Below, piece after piece: positions 17,417 to 25,549 of a stretch of 64,000 nucleotides of DNA. Positions within the stretch are counted from its first letter, which is position 1; each line of letters begins with the position of its first letter. This DNA comes from Mesorhizobium sp. 131-2-1 (GTDB lineage: Bacteria > Pseudomonadota > Alphaproteobacteria > Rhizobiales > Rhizobiaceae): NCBI RefSeq assembly GCF_016756535.1, contig NZ_AP023247.1, forward strand, positions 3,782,501-3,846,500, in the 5' to 3' direction. The position numbers and the translations under genes were made by a program. A model generated the notes under the pieces. The model was not told the origin of the DNA. It was given only the letters and a program-made list of their open reading frames with translations, and did no database searches.

Positions 17417-18499
17417 CTATGCCCCCATCTCGACGCGCCAGGAATCGGCATAGATGTTGATGCCGGCAGGGTCGAAGCTAATCTTCGGTTCGGCCGGCAC
17501 GGTGTCGTCCTCGCCAATGACGGCGGCGATCTCGCGTCCCTCGAGGCTGGCGCGCACCACCTTGTGGCGGCCGACATCCTCGACCTTGCTGACTTTCACG
17601 GCCATGCCGTCGCGGCCGATCCTGACATATTCAGGGCGGATGCCGAGCTCGATCGACCCGGCGCCGGTGTTCCCGGTCACAGTCTTGGGCACGCCCGGCA
17701 ATTCGATGCGCTGGCTGCCGATCGTCGCGGTCCTGCCGTCGATCGCGACAGGCATGACGTTCATGCCCGGCGAGCCGATGAAATAGCCGACGAAAGTGTG
17801 GCGCGGCCGCTCGAACAGTTCGGCCGGCGTGCCGATCTGGACGATCTCGCCATCATACATGACCACCACACGGTCGGCGAAGGTCAGCGCCTCGGTCTGG
17901 TCGTGCGTGACATAGACCATGGTGTAGCCGAAGCGGCGGTGGAGCTGCTTCAGCTGCGAGCGCAGCACCCATTTCATGTGCGGGTCGATGACGGTCAGCG
18001 GCTCGTCGAACAGGATGGCGTTGACGTCCGAGCGCACCAGGCCGCGGCCAAGCGAGATCTTTTGCTTCTGGTCGGCGGTCAGGCCGCGCGCTTTCCTGTT
18101 CGCCCATGACGCCAGGTCGATCATCTCCAGCGTCTCGCGCACCTTGCGGTCGACGTCGGCTTCCGGCACGCCGCGATTGCGCAGCGGGAAGGCCAGATTG
18201 TCGTAGACGGTCATGGTGTCGTAGATGACCGGGAACTGGAACACCTGCGCGATATTGCGCTCCTGCGTCGACAGCCTGGTCACGTCCTTGCCGTTGAACA
18301 GCAACTGGCCGTGCGAGGGGTGGAGCAGCCCCGAGATGATGTTGAGCAGCGTGGTCTTGCCGCAGCCGGAGGGCCCGAGCAGCGCATAGGCGCCGCCATC
18401 CTCGAAAGTGTGGTGCACTTCCTTCAGGGCGAAATCCGAATTCTTCTGCGGATTGGGCAGGTAGGAGTGGCGGATGTGGTTGACGTCGATGCGTGCCAT
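17417..18499 (-). CDS. glpT: Glycerol ABC transporter ATPase with degenerate signature motif
   Basis: ATP-binding subunit of 360 residues. Walker A is GPSGCGKTTLLN near residue 39, the Q-loop is VFQFPVIYDTM, Walker B is AILFDEPLTVID near 160, and the H-loop is intact (YVTHDQTEAL). The ABC signature LSGGQ is replaced by LTADQKQKISLGRG, so this chain should not complete an ATP site across the dimer. The C-terminal 110 residues form the MalK-type OB-fold domain. It must work as a heterodimer with GlpS, encoded immediately upstream, whose defects are complementary. Confidence 0.93.
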   Translation of the reverse strand: MARIDVNHIRHSYLPNPQKNSDFALKEVHHTFEDGGAYALLGPSGCGKTTLLNIISGLLHPSHGQLLFNGKDVTRLSTQERNIAQVFQFPVIYDTMTVYDNLAFPLRNRGVPEADVDRKVRETLEMIDLASWANRKARGLTADQKQKISLGRGLVRSDVNAILFDEPLTVIDPHMKWVLRSQLKQLHRRFGYTMVYVTHDQTEALTFADRVVVMYDGEIVQIGTPAELFERPRHTFVGYFIGSPGMNVMPVAIDGRTATIGSQRIELPGVPKTVTGNTGAGSIELGIRPEYVRIGRDGMAVKVSKVEDVGRHKVVRASLEGREIAAVIGEDDTVPAEPKISFDPAGINIYADSWRVEMGA

Positions 18500-18509
18500 C
18501 GCTTCCTCC

Positions 18510-19589
18510 TCAAGCCGCCAGCTTCGTCGCGGCCACGGCGCGGCCGCTTCCGTCGAAGACCATGATGTGGCGCGGATCGATGAACACCTCGACCACGGCG
18601 TCGGGCTCGAAGTCGCGGATGCCGTGGGTCAGCATCACCCAGCGGGCGTCGGCGAAATCGAGATGGATGAAGCTCTCCGACCCGGTGATCTCGGTGATGG
18701 TGACCTTGGCCCGCACCGGCACCGCGGCCGCGTTGGGCCGTTCCAGCGACAGATGGTGGGGCTGAAAACCGATCGTATAGCTGGCATCGGGAATGCCGAC
18801 GAGTTCCGCCGGCACCGGCAGCGTTACGCCGCCTTCCAGCAGGAAATCAGGCCCCTTCTTGGCGAGCACGATGGTGTTGAGGGGCGGGTCGGCGAAGGTC
18901 CTTGCCGTCACCAGGTCGACCGGCTTGCGGAACACCTCGATGGTCGGCCCGAACTGGGTGACGCGGCCTTCTGCGAGCGTCGCCGTGTTGCCGCCGAGCA
19001 GCAGCGCTTCATGCGGCTCGGTGGTGGCATAGACGAAGATGGTGCCGGCGGCGGCGAAGATTTTTGGCAACTCGGCGCGCAACTCCTCGCGCAGCTTGTA
19101 GTCGAGATTGGCGAGCGGCTCGTCGAGCAGCACGAGGCTGGCGTTCTTGACGATGGCGCGGGCGAGCGCGGTGCGCTGCTGCTGCCCTCCGGACAGGCTG
19201 AGCGGCGTGCGGTCGAGATAGGGCGTGAGCTTCAAGAGTGCTGCAGCATTGCGCACTTCCTTGTCGATCTTCGCCTGGTCAGTGCCGGCAACGCGCAGCG
19301 GCGAGGCGATGTTCTCGTAGACGGTCATTGCCGGGTAGTTGATGAACTGCTGGTAGACCATGGCGACGTTGCGCTTCTGCACCGGCAGTGCCGTGACGTC
19401 CTTGCCGTCGAACCAGACCGAGCCGGAGGTCGGCGCGTCGAGGCCGGCCATCAGCCGCATCAGGCTGGTCTTGCCGGACAGCGTCGGTCCGAGCAGCACG
19501 TTCAGCGAGCCGTGCTGGAGCGTCAGCGACACGTCGCGGATATGCTCCACGGCGCCGACCGTCTTCGACACGTTTCTCAGTTCCAGCAT
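18510..19589 (-). CDS. glpS: Glycerol ABC transporter ATPase with altered H-loop
   Basis: ATP-binding subunit of 359 residues. Walker A reads GPTLSGKTSLMR near residue 34, the Q-loop MVYQQFINYPAM, the ABC signature LSGGQQQRTALARA is canonical near 136, and Walker B is SLVLLDEPLANLD. The H-loop, VTHDQ in the family, reads ATTEPHEAL, so the switch histidine is Thr. The C-terminal TOBE/OB domain follows from about residue 240 (GIPDASYTIGFQPHHL). The gene lies 10 bp upstream of glpT. Signature present and His absent here is the mirror image of GlpT. Confidence 0.93.
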   Translation of the reverse strand: MLELRNVSKTVGAVEHIRDVSLTLQHGSLNVLLGPTLSGKTSLMRLMAGLDAPTSGSVWFDGKDVTALPVQKRNVAMVYQQFINYPAMTVYENIASPLRVAGTDQAKIDKEVRNAAALLKLTPYLDRTPLSLSGGQQQRTALARAIVKNASLVLLDEPLANLDYKLREELRAELPKIFAAAGTIFVYATTEPHEALLLGGNTATLAEGRVTQFGPTIEVFRKPVDLVTARTFADPPLNTIVLAKKGPDFLLEGGVTLPVPAELVGIPDASYTIGFQPHHLSLERPNAAAVPVRAKVTITEITGSESFIHLDFADARWVMLTHGIRDFEPDAVVEVFIDPRHIMVFDGSGRAVAATKLAA

Positions 19590-19627
19590 GATGCCTCCTC
19601 CCCGGCTCTGTGCATCACACGGCCATC

Positions 19628-21154
19628 CTATTCGGCCGCCGCGACATGGCGGCGGCTTATTCCACGCATGAATTCGTCGAGTGTCGCGGCCTGCTCACGG
19701 CTGAGATGCAGGCCGCGCTTGGTCCGGCGCCACAATACATCTTCGGCGGTGAGCGCCCATTCGTTTTCGACGAGATAACGCACCTCGGCCTCATAGAGAT
19801 CGGCGCCGAAGTTGCGGCCGAGATCGGCATTCGACTTGGCGAGCCCGAGCACGGCCTGCGCCAGCGTCCCGTAGAGCCGGGTCAACCGGCGGGCCAGGCG
19901 CTGGTCGAGGAACGGATAGGCGCTCTTCAGTTTCGCGACCTGCGCCTCGAAGCCGGTGGCCGGGAAGTTGCCGCCCGGCAGCGGCGCGTTCGATGTCCAG
20001 GGCTTGCCGCGCTTGCCGAGGAAGCCCTCGATCTTTTCCAGCATCGATTCCGACAGCCGGCGGTAAGTGGTGATCTTGCCGCCGAAGGCGTTGATGATCG
20101 GGGCTGCCCCCTCGCCGCCATCGGCCTTCAGAACATAGTCGCGGGTCGCTTCCTGCGCCTTCGAGGCGCCGTCGTCATAAAGCGGGCGCACGGCCGAATA
20201 GGTCCAGACGATATCGGAACGCTTGACGGGCTGCGCGAAATATTCGCTTGCCGCCGCGCAGAGATAGTCGATCTCGGTGTCGCTGATCTTCACCTCGTGC
20301 GGATCGTCCGGATAGTCGCGGTCGGTGGTGCCGATCAGCGTGAATTCTTCCTCATAGGGAATGGCGAAGATGATGCGGCCATCCTTGTTCTGGAAGAAAT
20401 AGGCGCGCGGGTCATCGAACTTCTTGCCGATGACGATGTGGCTGCCCTGCACAAGGCGGACATTGTGGACGTCGTTCTGGCCGACCGTCGCCGAAAGCAC
20501 GTGATCGACCCAGGGGCCGGCGGCGTTGACCAGAAGCCTGGCCCTGACCTCCTCGGTCTCACCGCTCCGCAAATCCTGCAGCCGGATGGTCCAGAGATCG
20601 CCGTCGCGCCGGGCGCCGACGACCTTGGTGCGGGTGCGGATGATCGCGCCGCGATCGGCGGCGTCACGGGCATTCAGCGCCACCAGCCGGGCATCGTTGA
20701 CCCAGCCGTCGGAATATTCGAAAGCCTTGCGGAACAGCGGCTTCAGCGGCTTGCCGGCCGCGTCCTTCGCCATGTCCAGCGTCTTCGTCGCCGGCAGGAG
20801 TTTGCGTCCGCCGATATGATCGTAGAGGAACAGGCCAAGCCGGATCAGCCAGGCCGGCCGCAATCCCTTGGCGTAGGGCAGCACGAAGCGCATCGGCCAG
20901 ATGATGTGCGGCGCGTTCTTCCAGAGAACCTCGCGCTCCATCAGCGCTTCGCGCACCAGGCGGAATTCGTAGAATTCGAGATAGCGCAGGCCGCCATGGA
21001 TCAGCTTGGTCGAGCCGGACGACGTGCCGCTGGCCAGATCGTTCATCTCGGCAAGAAAGACCGAGAAGCCGCGACCAACCGCGTCGCGGGCGATGCCGCA
21101 GCCGTTGATGCCGCCGCCAATGACAAAGATGTCATGGATCGGTGATGCGTCCAA
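19628..21154 (-). CDS. glpD: Glycerol-3-phosphate dehydrogenase (aerobic, FAD)
   Basis: Oxidises sn-glycerol-3-phosphate to dihydroxyacetone phosphate and passes electrons to quinone at the membrane. The 508-residue protein begins at the FAD-binding Rossmann motif IHDIFVIGGGINGCGIARD, followed by LASGTSSGSTKLIHGGLRYLE, NDARLVALNARDAADRGA, and the C-terminal GlpD helical domain. A TTG at 21154 is taken as start: GGAGG lies 6 nt upstream and the FAD motif follows at the family distance. The in-frame ATG 8 codons earlier would bury that ribosome site in the coding region. It is the first gene of the glp operon after the glpR gap. Confidence 0.95.
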   Translation of the reverse strand: MDASPIHDIFVIGGGINGCGIARDAVGRGFSVFLAEMNDLASGTSSGSTKLIHGGLRYLEFYEFRLVREALMEREVLWKNAPHIIWPMRFVLPYAKGLRPAWLIRLGLFLYDHIGGRKLLPATKTLDMAKDAAGKPLKPLFRKAFEYSDGWVNDARLVALNARDAADRGAIIRTRTKVVGARRDGDLWTIRLQDLRSGETEEVRARLLVNAAGPWVDHVLSATVGQNDVHNVRLVQGSHIVIGKKFDDPRAYFFQNKDGRIIFAIPYEEEFTLIGTTDRDYPDDPHEVKISDTEIDYLCAAASEYFAQPVKRSDIVWTYSAVRPLYDDGASKAQEATRDYVLKADGGEGAAPIINAFGGKITTYRRLSESMLEKIEGFLGKRGKPWTSNAPLPGGNFPATGFEAQVAKLKSAYPFLDQRLARRLTRLYGTLAQAVLGLAKSNADLGRNFGADLYEAEVRYLVENEWALTAEDVLWRRTKRGLHLSREQAATLDEFMRGISRRHVAAAE

Positions 21155-21215
21155 GGAAGTCCTCCAGCGATTTCGCATTGCAGCATTTTTGGTCTTTTGC
21201 GAAACCGTGACGGAA

Positions 21216-21250
21216 TTAATTCGAAATACGAACGAATGTCAAACGAAATA
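21216..21250 (-). promoter_or_regulatory. Probable GlpR operator cluster upstream of glpD
   Basis: On the minus strand this stretch reads TTTCGTTTGAC, then ATTCGTTCG, then TATTTCGAATTAAT, giving three TTCG-centred half-sites about 11 bp apart, with the inverted pair ATTCG-N9-CGAAT. The same TTTCG half-site recurs before glpR (22063-22098). DeoR-family GlpR proteins bind TTCG/CGAA half-sites, so this is the likely site where GlpR represses the glpD-glpK operon. The assignment is from pattern and position. Confidence 0.6.
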
Positions 21251-21282
21251 TCACAGGCGCGTGATGACGCTGCGGAGACGGC

Positions 21283-22050
21283 CTAGCCGAGCGACGTTTC
21301 GATCAATTGCACCTCCGCCTCCTCGCAGATCTTGCGCACCGAGGGGATGTCGCAACGGTCGGTGATGAAGGTGTTGACCTGCGACAGATGGCCGATGCGG
21401 ACCGGCGCGGTGCGTTCGAACTTGGTCCGGTCGGAGACGAGGATGACATGCCTGGCATTGGCGATGATGGCTTGCGCCACCTTCACCTCGCGAAAGTCGA
21501 AGTCGAGCAGCGCGCCGTCATGGTCGATGGCCGAGGCGCCGATGACCGCGTAGTCGACCTTGAACTGCCGGATGAAATCGACGGCGGCCTCGCCGACGAC
21601 CCCGCCGTCGGAGCCACGCACGACCCCGCCGGCGATCACCACCTCGATCGAAGGATAGACACGCATCCTATTGGCAACATTGATGTTATTGGTGATGACC
21701 ATGAGGCCGTTGTGATCCAGCAAAGCCTTGCTGACGGACTCCGTCGTGGTGCCGATGTTGATGAACAGAGAGGCGTTGTCGGGGATCAGCCTGGCGGCGG
21801 CGCGGCCGATCGCCTCCTTCTCCTCGGCGGCGATCTTGCGACGCGCCTCATATTCCATGTTCTCGATGCCGGACGGGAACAGCGCCCCGCCGTGGATGCG
21901 GGTGAGCAACCGCTGGTCGCAGAGGTCGTTGAGGTCCTTGCGGATGGTTTGCGGCGTCACGTTGAACTGCGTTGCCAGATCGTCGACCAGCACGCGGCCA
22001 TGATCCTTGGCCATCTGGATGATCTCGGCATGACGCGGCGACAGAAACAT
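21283..22050 (-). CDS. glpR: Glycerol operon repressor, DeoR family
   Basis: A 255-residue DeoR-type regulator. The N-terminal helix-turn-helix is VDDLATQFNVTPQTIRKDLNDLC (residues about 22-44), followed by the family linker RIHGGALFPSG. The C-terminal sugar-phosphate isomerase-like effector domain carries LFINIGTTTESVSKAL and VITNNINVANRM, and would sense glycerol-3-phosphate. It lies 128 bp upstream of glpD in the same direction, with an operator-like cluster between them and another in front of glpR, suggesting autoregulation. Confidence 0.94.
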   Translation of the reverse strand: MFLSPRHAEIIQMAKDHGRVLVDDLATQFNVTPQTIRKDLNDLCDQRLLTRIHGGALFPSGIENMEYEARRKIAAEEKEAIGRAAARLIPDNASLFINIGTTTESVSKALLDHNGLMVITNNINVANRMRVYPSIEVVIAGGVVRGSDGGVVGEAAVDFIRQFKVDYAVIGASAIDHDGALLDFDFREVKVAQAIIANARHVILVSDRTKFERTAPVRIGHLSQVNTFITDRCDIPSVRKICEEAEVQLIETSLG

Positions 22051-22062
22051 CGCTCTCCTCCC

Positions 22063-22098
22063 GTTTTCGTTTTTCTTGTCTATATCCGAAAACGAAAG
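22063..22098 (-). promoter_or_regulatory. Inverted TTTCG repeat before glpR, probable autoregulatory operator
   Basis: GTTTTCGTTTTTC at 22063-22075 and GAAAACGAAAG at 22088-22098 form an inverted repeat with a 12-bp centre; the reverse complement of the right arm is CTTTCGTTTTC. The elements match the half-sites before glpD. They start 13 bp upstream of the glpR ATG, so a bound repressor would block its promoter. The rest of the 178-bp spacer to the next gene holds no feature I can name. Confidence 0.55.
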
Positions 22099-22228
22099 CG
22101 ATGAAAAGGGATAAGCCGGCTAATGAAAATCATATGATCGAAAAGGCAAACCAACCGCAACCGATGCAGGCACCCCGTTCACCGCAAATCCTCGCCGAGG
22201 AAGTTGCTGCTGGTCCTGGCGAATCTGC

Positions 22229-23866
22229 TCAATCCGCATGGGGAGCGGGATGGAGGTATGTCCAGGGGCTCACCTCCGACCCTCTGTCCACCGGCACTTC
22301 GATCAGCACCGGGCTGTCGAGGGTCGCGCAGGTCGTGATCAGGCGCTCGAGTTCCTCGGGCGTCGTCGCCTTGAAGGCCGGGACACCGAAGCTCTCGGCG
22401 AGCCTGACAAAGTCCGGATTCGTCAGCTCCGACCCCAAATACCGACCGTCATACGTCTGTCTCTGATCCCTCAGCACGTTCCCGAAGGAAGCGTTGTTGA
22501 AGACGATGGATATGACGTTGATGCGATGCTGGACGGCGGTTGCAAGCTCCTGCACGCCGAACATGAAACCGCCGTCACCGGAGACGGAAATCACCATCTT
22601 GTCCGGGTGGGCAACCTTGACGCCCAATGCGGTGTTGAAGCCGAAACCGAGATTGTCCTGATAGCCGCACGTCACGTAGTGCCGGGGGGCGAAAACCGGG
22701 AACGCGAACCTGGCGGTGAAGCCTATCTGGCTGATTTCCTCTACAAAGAAGCCGTCCCGCGGCAATGCGCGCCTGATCGCCTTCAGGTAGGAAACCTGCG
22801 GTTCCACAGCGCCGAAGCGTTCCTTCGCGGCATTGTTCAGCCGGGCAAAGTCTTCCAGACGCATATCGGTTGAAGGTCGAGGCGACTGTTGAAGAAGAGC
22901 TGCGACACCATCGGCCGCATCCGCCACGATCGCGACGTCCGGACGAAGGCGAACCATTTCCTTCGGATCGATATCGATCCGGATGATTTTGAGGTTCTTC
23001 GGAAGGTAGCGCCAGCGCATGAACTGCAATTCAAGGCGGCTGCCAATGCCGATGAGAAGATCGGCATCTTTCCAGTAGTCGTATGCGGCGACCAGGTTGA
23101 GCGCATTGGGGTGATCGTCAGGGAGCACGCCCTTGCCCGACCGATGCGCCGTTACCGGCGCGCCGAGCCGCTCGGCGAGTTCCCGCACCTGACTGTGGGC
23201 ATCGACCGCTCCACCGCCGACCATTATGAGTGGACGCTTGGCCTTGGAAATGAGATCGATGGCCTGCTCTATCGCAAGCGGATCAGGCTGCGGATTTTCG
23301 GCTCGCGCGGCCGAAACGACCGGCACCTCCGGCCCTTTCTGGCCGAAGACATCCCAGGGCGCCTCGACCGACCCTGGCCCTTTCCGGCCGGAGACCATCT
23401 TGGCGATAACCTCGCCCATCACGAGGCCGGCTTGCGACTGGTGATCGATGCGTTCGGCGACTTTCGTGATGCCGCGCAGGGTCGCGAGCTGATCCGGCAG
23501 CTCGTGAAGCTGTCCCCGGCCCCTGCCGATCAAGTGGGACATGATATTGCCGGTGATGCAAAGCACTGGCGCGTTCGCGCCGAAGGCGGTGCAGAGAGCT
23601 GCCCCCGCGTTCAGCACGCCTGGGCCTGGAACCACGGTGAACGCGCCAATCCGACCTGTTGCCTTGGCATAGCCATATGCCATGTAGGCAGCGCCCTGCT
23701 CGTGTCGCGTATGGATGAATTTGATCCTGTCGCGGGCACGATGCAGCGCGTCGTTGAAATCGTACATGTGAGCCCCGGGTATGCCGAACACGGTATCGAT
23801 GCCGTTTTCGACAAGAGCCCGCGTGATCGCGTCCGCAGTCGTCTCAGACTTTAGCATTTTGCCCAA
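22229..23866 (-). CDS. Thiamine diphosphate-dependent enzyme, acetolactate synthase-like
   Basis: A 545-residue ThDP enzyme of the acetolactate synthase/benzoylformate decarboxylase superfamily. The N-terminal PYR domain has DTVFGIPGAHMYDF and the catalytic Glu in RHEQGAAYMAYGYAK. The central domain has IMVGGGAVDAHSQ. The C-terminal PP domain has ISVSGDGGFMFGVQELATA, with the GDG-to-NN cofactor motif completed by FNNASFGN. There is no small-subunit gene (ilvN) next to it, so it is probably not the biosynthetic acetolactate synthase. The start is a TTG at 23866 with GGAGGA 6 nt upstream; an ATG three codons later is possible. An AT-rich stretch near 23925-23940 is a likely promoter. The substrate is unknown. 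Confidence 0.88.
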   Translation of the reverse strand: MGKMLKSETTADAITRALVENGIDTVFGIPGAHMYDFNDALHRARDRIKFIHTRHEQGAAYMAYGYAKATGRIGAFTVVPGPGVLNAGAALCTAFGANAPVLCITGNIMSHLIGRGRGQLHELPDQLATLRGITKVAERIDHQSQAGLVMGEVIAKMVSGRKGPGSVEAPWDVFGQKGPEVPVVSAARAENPQPDPLAIEQAIDLISKAKRPLIMVGGGAVDAHSQVRELAERLGAPVTAHRSGKGVLPDDHPNALNLVAAYDYWKDADLLIGIGSRLELQFMRWRYLPKNLKIIRIDIDPKEMVRLRPDVAIVADAADGVAALLQQSPRPSTDMRLEDFARLNNAAKERFGAVEPQVSYLKAIRRALPRDGFFVEEISQIGFTARFAFPVFAPRHYVTCGYQDNLGFGFNTALGVKVAHPDKMVISVSGDGGFMFGVQELATAVQHRINVISIVFNNASFGNVLRDQRQTYDGRYLGSELTNPDFVRLAESFGVPAFKATTPEELERLITTCATLDSPVLIEVPVDRGSEVSPWTYLHPAPHAD

Positions 23867-23974
23867 CCTGGTTCCTCCGAGCAGCCGGTCGCCCTGCTGA
23901 TCAGTTCAACATCTCCAATTTTTGATTAATATGTTAAATAACTCAAGGCAATGGCCGGCGAACGTTGCGCCGCC

Positions 23975-24706
23975 CTACCCGGGAAAATCGGGCAGGCTGG
24001 CGAAAGCCGCCTTCAGCGCGTTCGACCAGCCGTCCGAGATGGTGCGGTAGTACTGATCGTCCTGGCCGATGCGCTTCTTCAGGCTGACCTTGAATGCGTC
24101 CTTCTCGTAGAACAGGAGATCGAGCGGCAGGCCGACCGACAGGTTCGACTTCAGCGTCGAGTCGAACGACACCAAAAGCAGCTTCACCGTCTCGGCCAGG
24201 CTCATCGTGCGTTCATAGGCGCGGATGATGATCGGCTTGCCGTATTTGGTCTCGCCGATCTGGAAGAACGGCGTGTCGTCGGTCGATTCGATGAAGTTGC
24301 CCTCGGGGTAGATCATGAACAGGCGCGGCGGGCTGCCCTTGATCTGGCCGCCGAGGATGAAGGAGGCATTGAAATAGGAATCGGCCTTGTCGCCGGCGGG
24401 CGAGGAATGGGCGATGACCTCCTTGACCGTATCGCCGACCAGCCGCACCGTCTGGTACATGGACGGCGTCTCGAGCAGCGTCGCATGGCGATCCGCGACC
24501 GCCTTGGTGCGCTCGTCGAGCAGGCTGACCACGGCCTGCGTGGTCGCCAGATTGCCGGCCGACATCAGCACGATGACGCGTTCGCCGGGCTCCTCCCAGA
24601 CATGCATCTTCTTGAAGGTGGAGATCGAATCCATGCCGGCGTTGGTGCGCGTGTCCGACATGAACACGAGCCCGCGATCGATCTTCAGGCCGACGCAATA
24701 GGTCAT
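23975..24706 (-). CDS. Anbu proteasome-homologue peptidase
   Basis: A 243-residue N-terminal-nucleophile hydrolase of the Anbu (bacterial proteasome homologue) family. Removal of Met exposes Thr1 (TYCVGLKIDRG). Asp17 falls in FMSDTRTNAG and a Lys at 31-32 in STFKKMH, matching the Thr/Asp/Lys site of beta subunits and HslV. GNLATTQAV and SFILGGQI are further family blocks. Anbu proteins assemble into open ring or lock-washer oligomers, and their natural substrate is unknown. It is the last gene of a four-gene unit with transglutaminase, alpha-E and permuted ATP-grasp proteins, the standard Anbu context. Confidence 0.93.
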   Translation of the reverse strand: MTYCVGLKIDRGLVFMSDTRTNAGMDSISTFKKMHVWEEPGERVIVLMSAGNLATTQAVVSLLDERTKAVADRHATLLETPSMYQTVRLVGDTVKEVIAHSSPAGDKADSYFNASFILGGQIKGSPPRLFMIYPEGNFIESTDDTPFFQIGETKYGKPIIIRAYERTMSLAETVKLLLVSFDSTLKSNLSVGLPLDLLFYEKDAFKVSLKKRIGQDDQYYRTISDGWSNALKAAFASLPDFPG

Positions 24707-24736
24707 GGGTACTCTTTAGCAGCGATTCCGCTGGAA

Positions 24737-25531
24737 TTACTGCTCTACCGTGACAGTGACCGCAAGCTGTTCCTGCGCCTGTCCCAGCCTAATCCCCGAT
24801 ACCGGCGAGGCGTCGCGGTAGTCGCGGCCGGTCGCCACGCGCACATAGCGCTCGTCGGGAGAGATCCCGTTGGCCGCGTCGAAGGCAACCCAGCCGAGGC
24901 CCGGGACATGCGCCTCGGCCCAGGCGTGGCTCGCTGCCTGCTGGACCGCCGCATCCATCATCAGATAGCCGCTGACATAGCGGGCCGGAAAACCCATGGC
25001 GCGCGCCGCGGCAGCGAAGATATGGCTGTGGTCCTGGCAGACGCCGGTCTTGAGCGCCAGCGCCTCTTCAGCCGGCGTCATCACAGTGGTGGCGCCAGGC
25101 TTGTAGGCGACACGCTCACCGATCGTGCCCATCAGTCCATGCAACCGCTCGATATCGGTGCCCTTGCTTGATGAGCCGGCAAGCTCGCGAATGCCGTCGC
25201 CGGCGGCGGTCAACGGGGTTTCCTGGGCAAACAACCAGAGCGGTGCGAAACCATGATGCGGACCGGATACGCCCGTCGTGTCGCGCGTCACCACCTCGCC
25301 CGAGGCTTCGATGGCGATGGCGTGAGGCTCGCCTTCGACGCTCAGAAGCCGGGTGTCGTTGCCGAAATGGTCGGTGAAGCGCACCTCCTCGCGCGCGCCA
25401 TCGATTTTCAAGGCCCAGGACTGAACGGTCTGCGTGTGGCCGCTGACTGGCAGCAGCCGCAGCCGCTGCAGCAGATACTGAACCGGCGCATCGTAGCGGT
25501 ATTCTGTCCGATGGGAGATCTTGAGCCGCAT
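24737..25531 (-). CDS. Transglutaminase-fold protein of the Anbu cluster
   Basis: A 264-residue protein with an N-terminal beta domain typical of bacterial transglutaminase-like proteins (MRLKISHRTEYRYDAPVQYL) and a papain-like core. The catalytic triad is visible: Cys in ALKTGVCQDHSHIFAAAAR near residue 165, His in ASHAWAEAHVPG near 207, Asp in WVAFDAANGISPDERYV near 223. Members may act as peptidases or amide-transferring enzymes. It lies 30 bp upstream of the Anbu gene and 18 bp downstream of the alpha-E gene, so co-transcription is very likely. Confidence 0.92.
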   Translation of the reverse strand: MRLKISHRTEYRYDAPVQYLLQRLRLLPVSGHTQTVQSWALKIDGAREEVRFTDHFGNDTRLLSVEGEPHAIAIEASGEVVTRDTTGVSGPHHGFAPLWLFAQETPLTAAGDGIRELAGSSSKGTDIERLHGLMGTIGERVAYKPGATTVMTPAEEALALKTGVCQDHSHIFAAAARAMGFPARYVSGYLMMDAAVQQAASHAWAEAHVPGLGWVAFDAANGISPDERYVRVATGRDYRDASPVSGIRLGQAQEQLAVTVTVEQ

Positions 25532-25549
25532 GGCGTCAGTTTCCGATGC

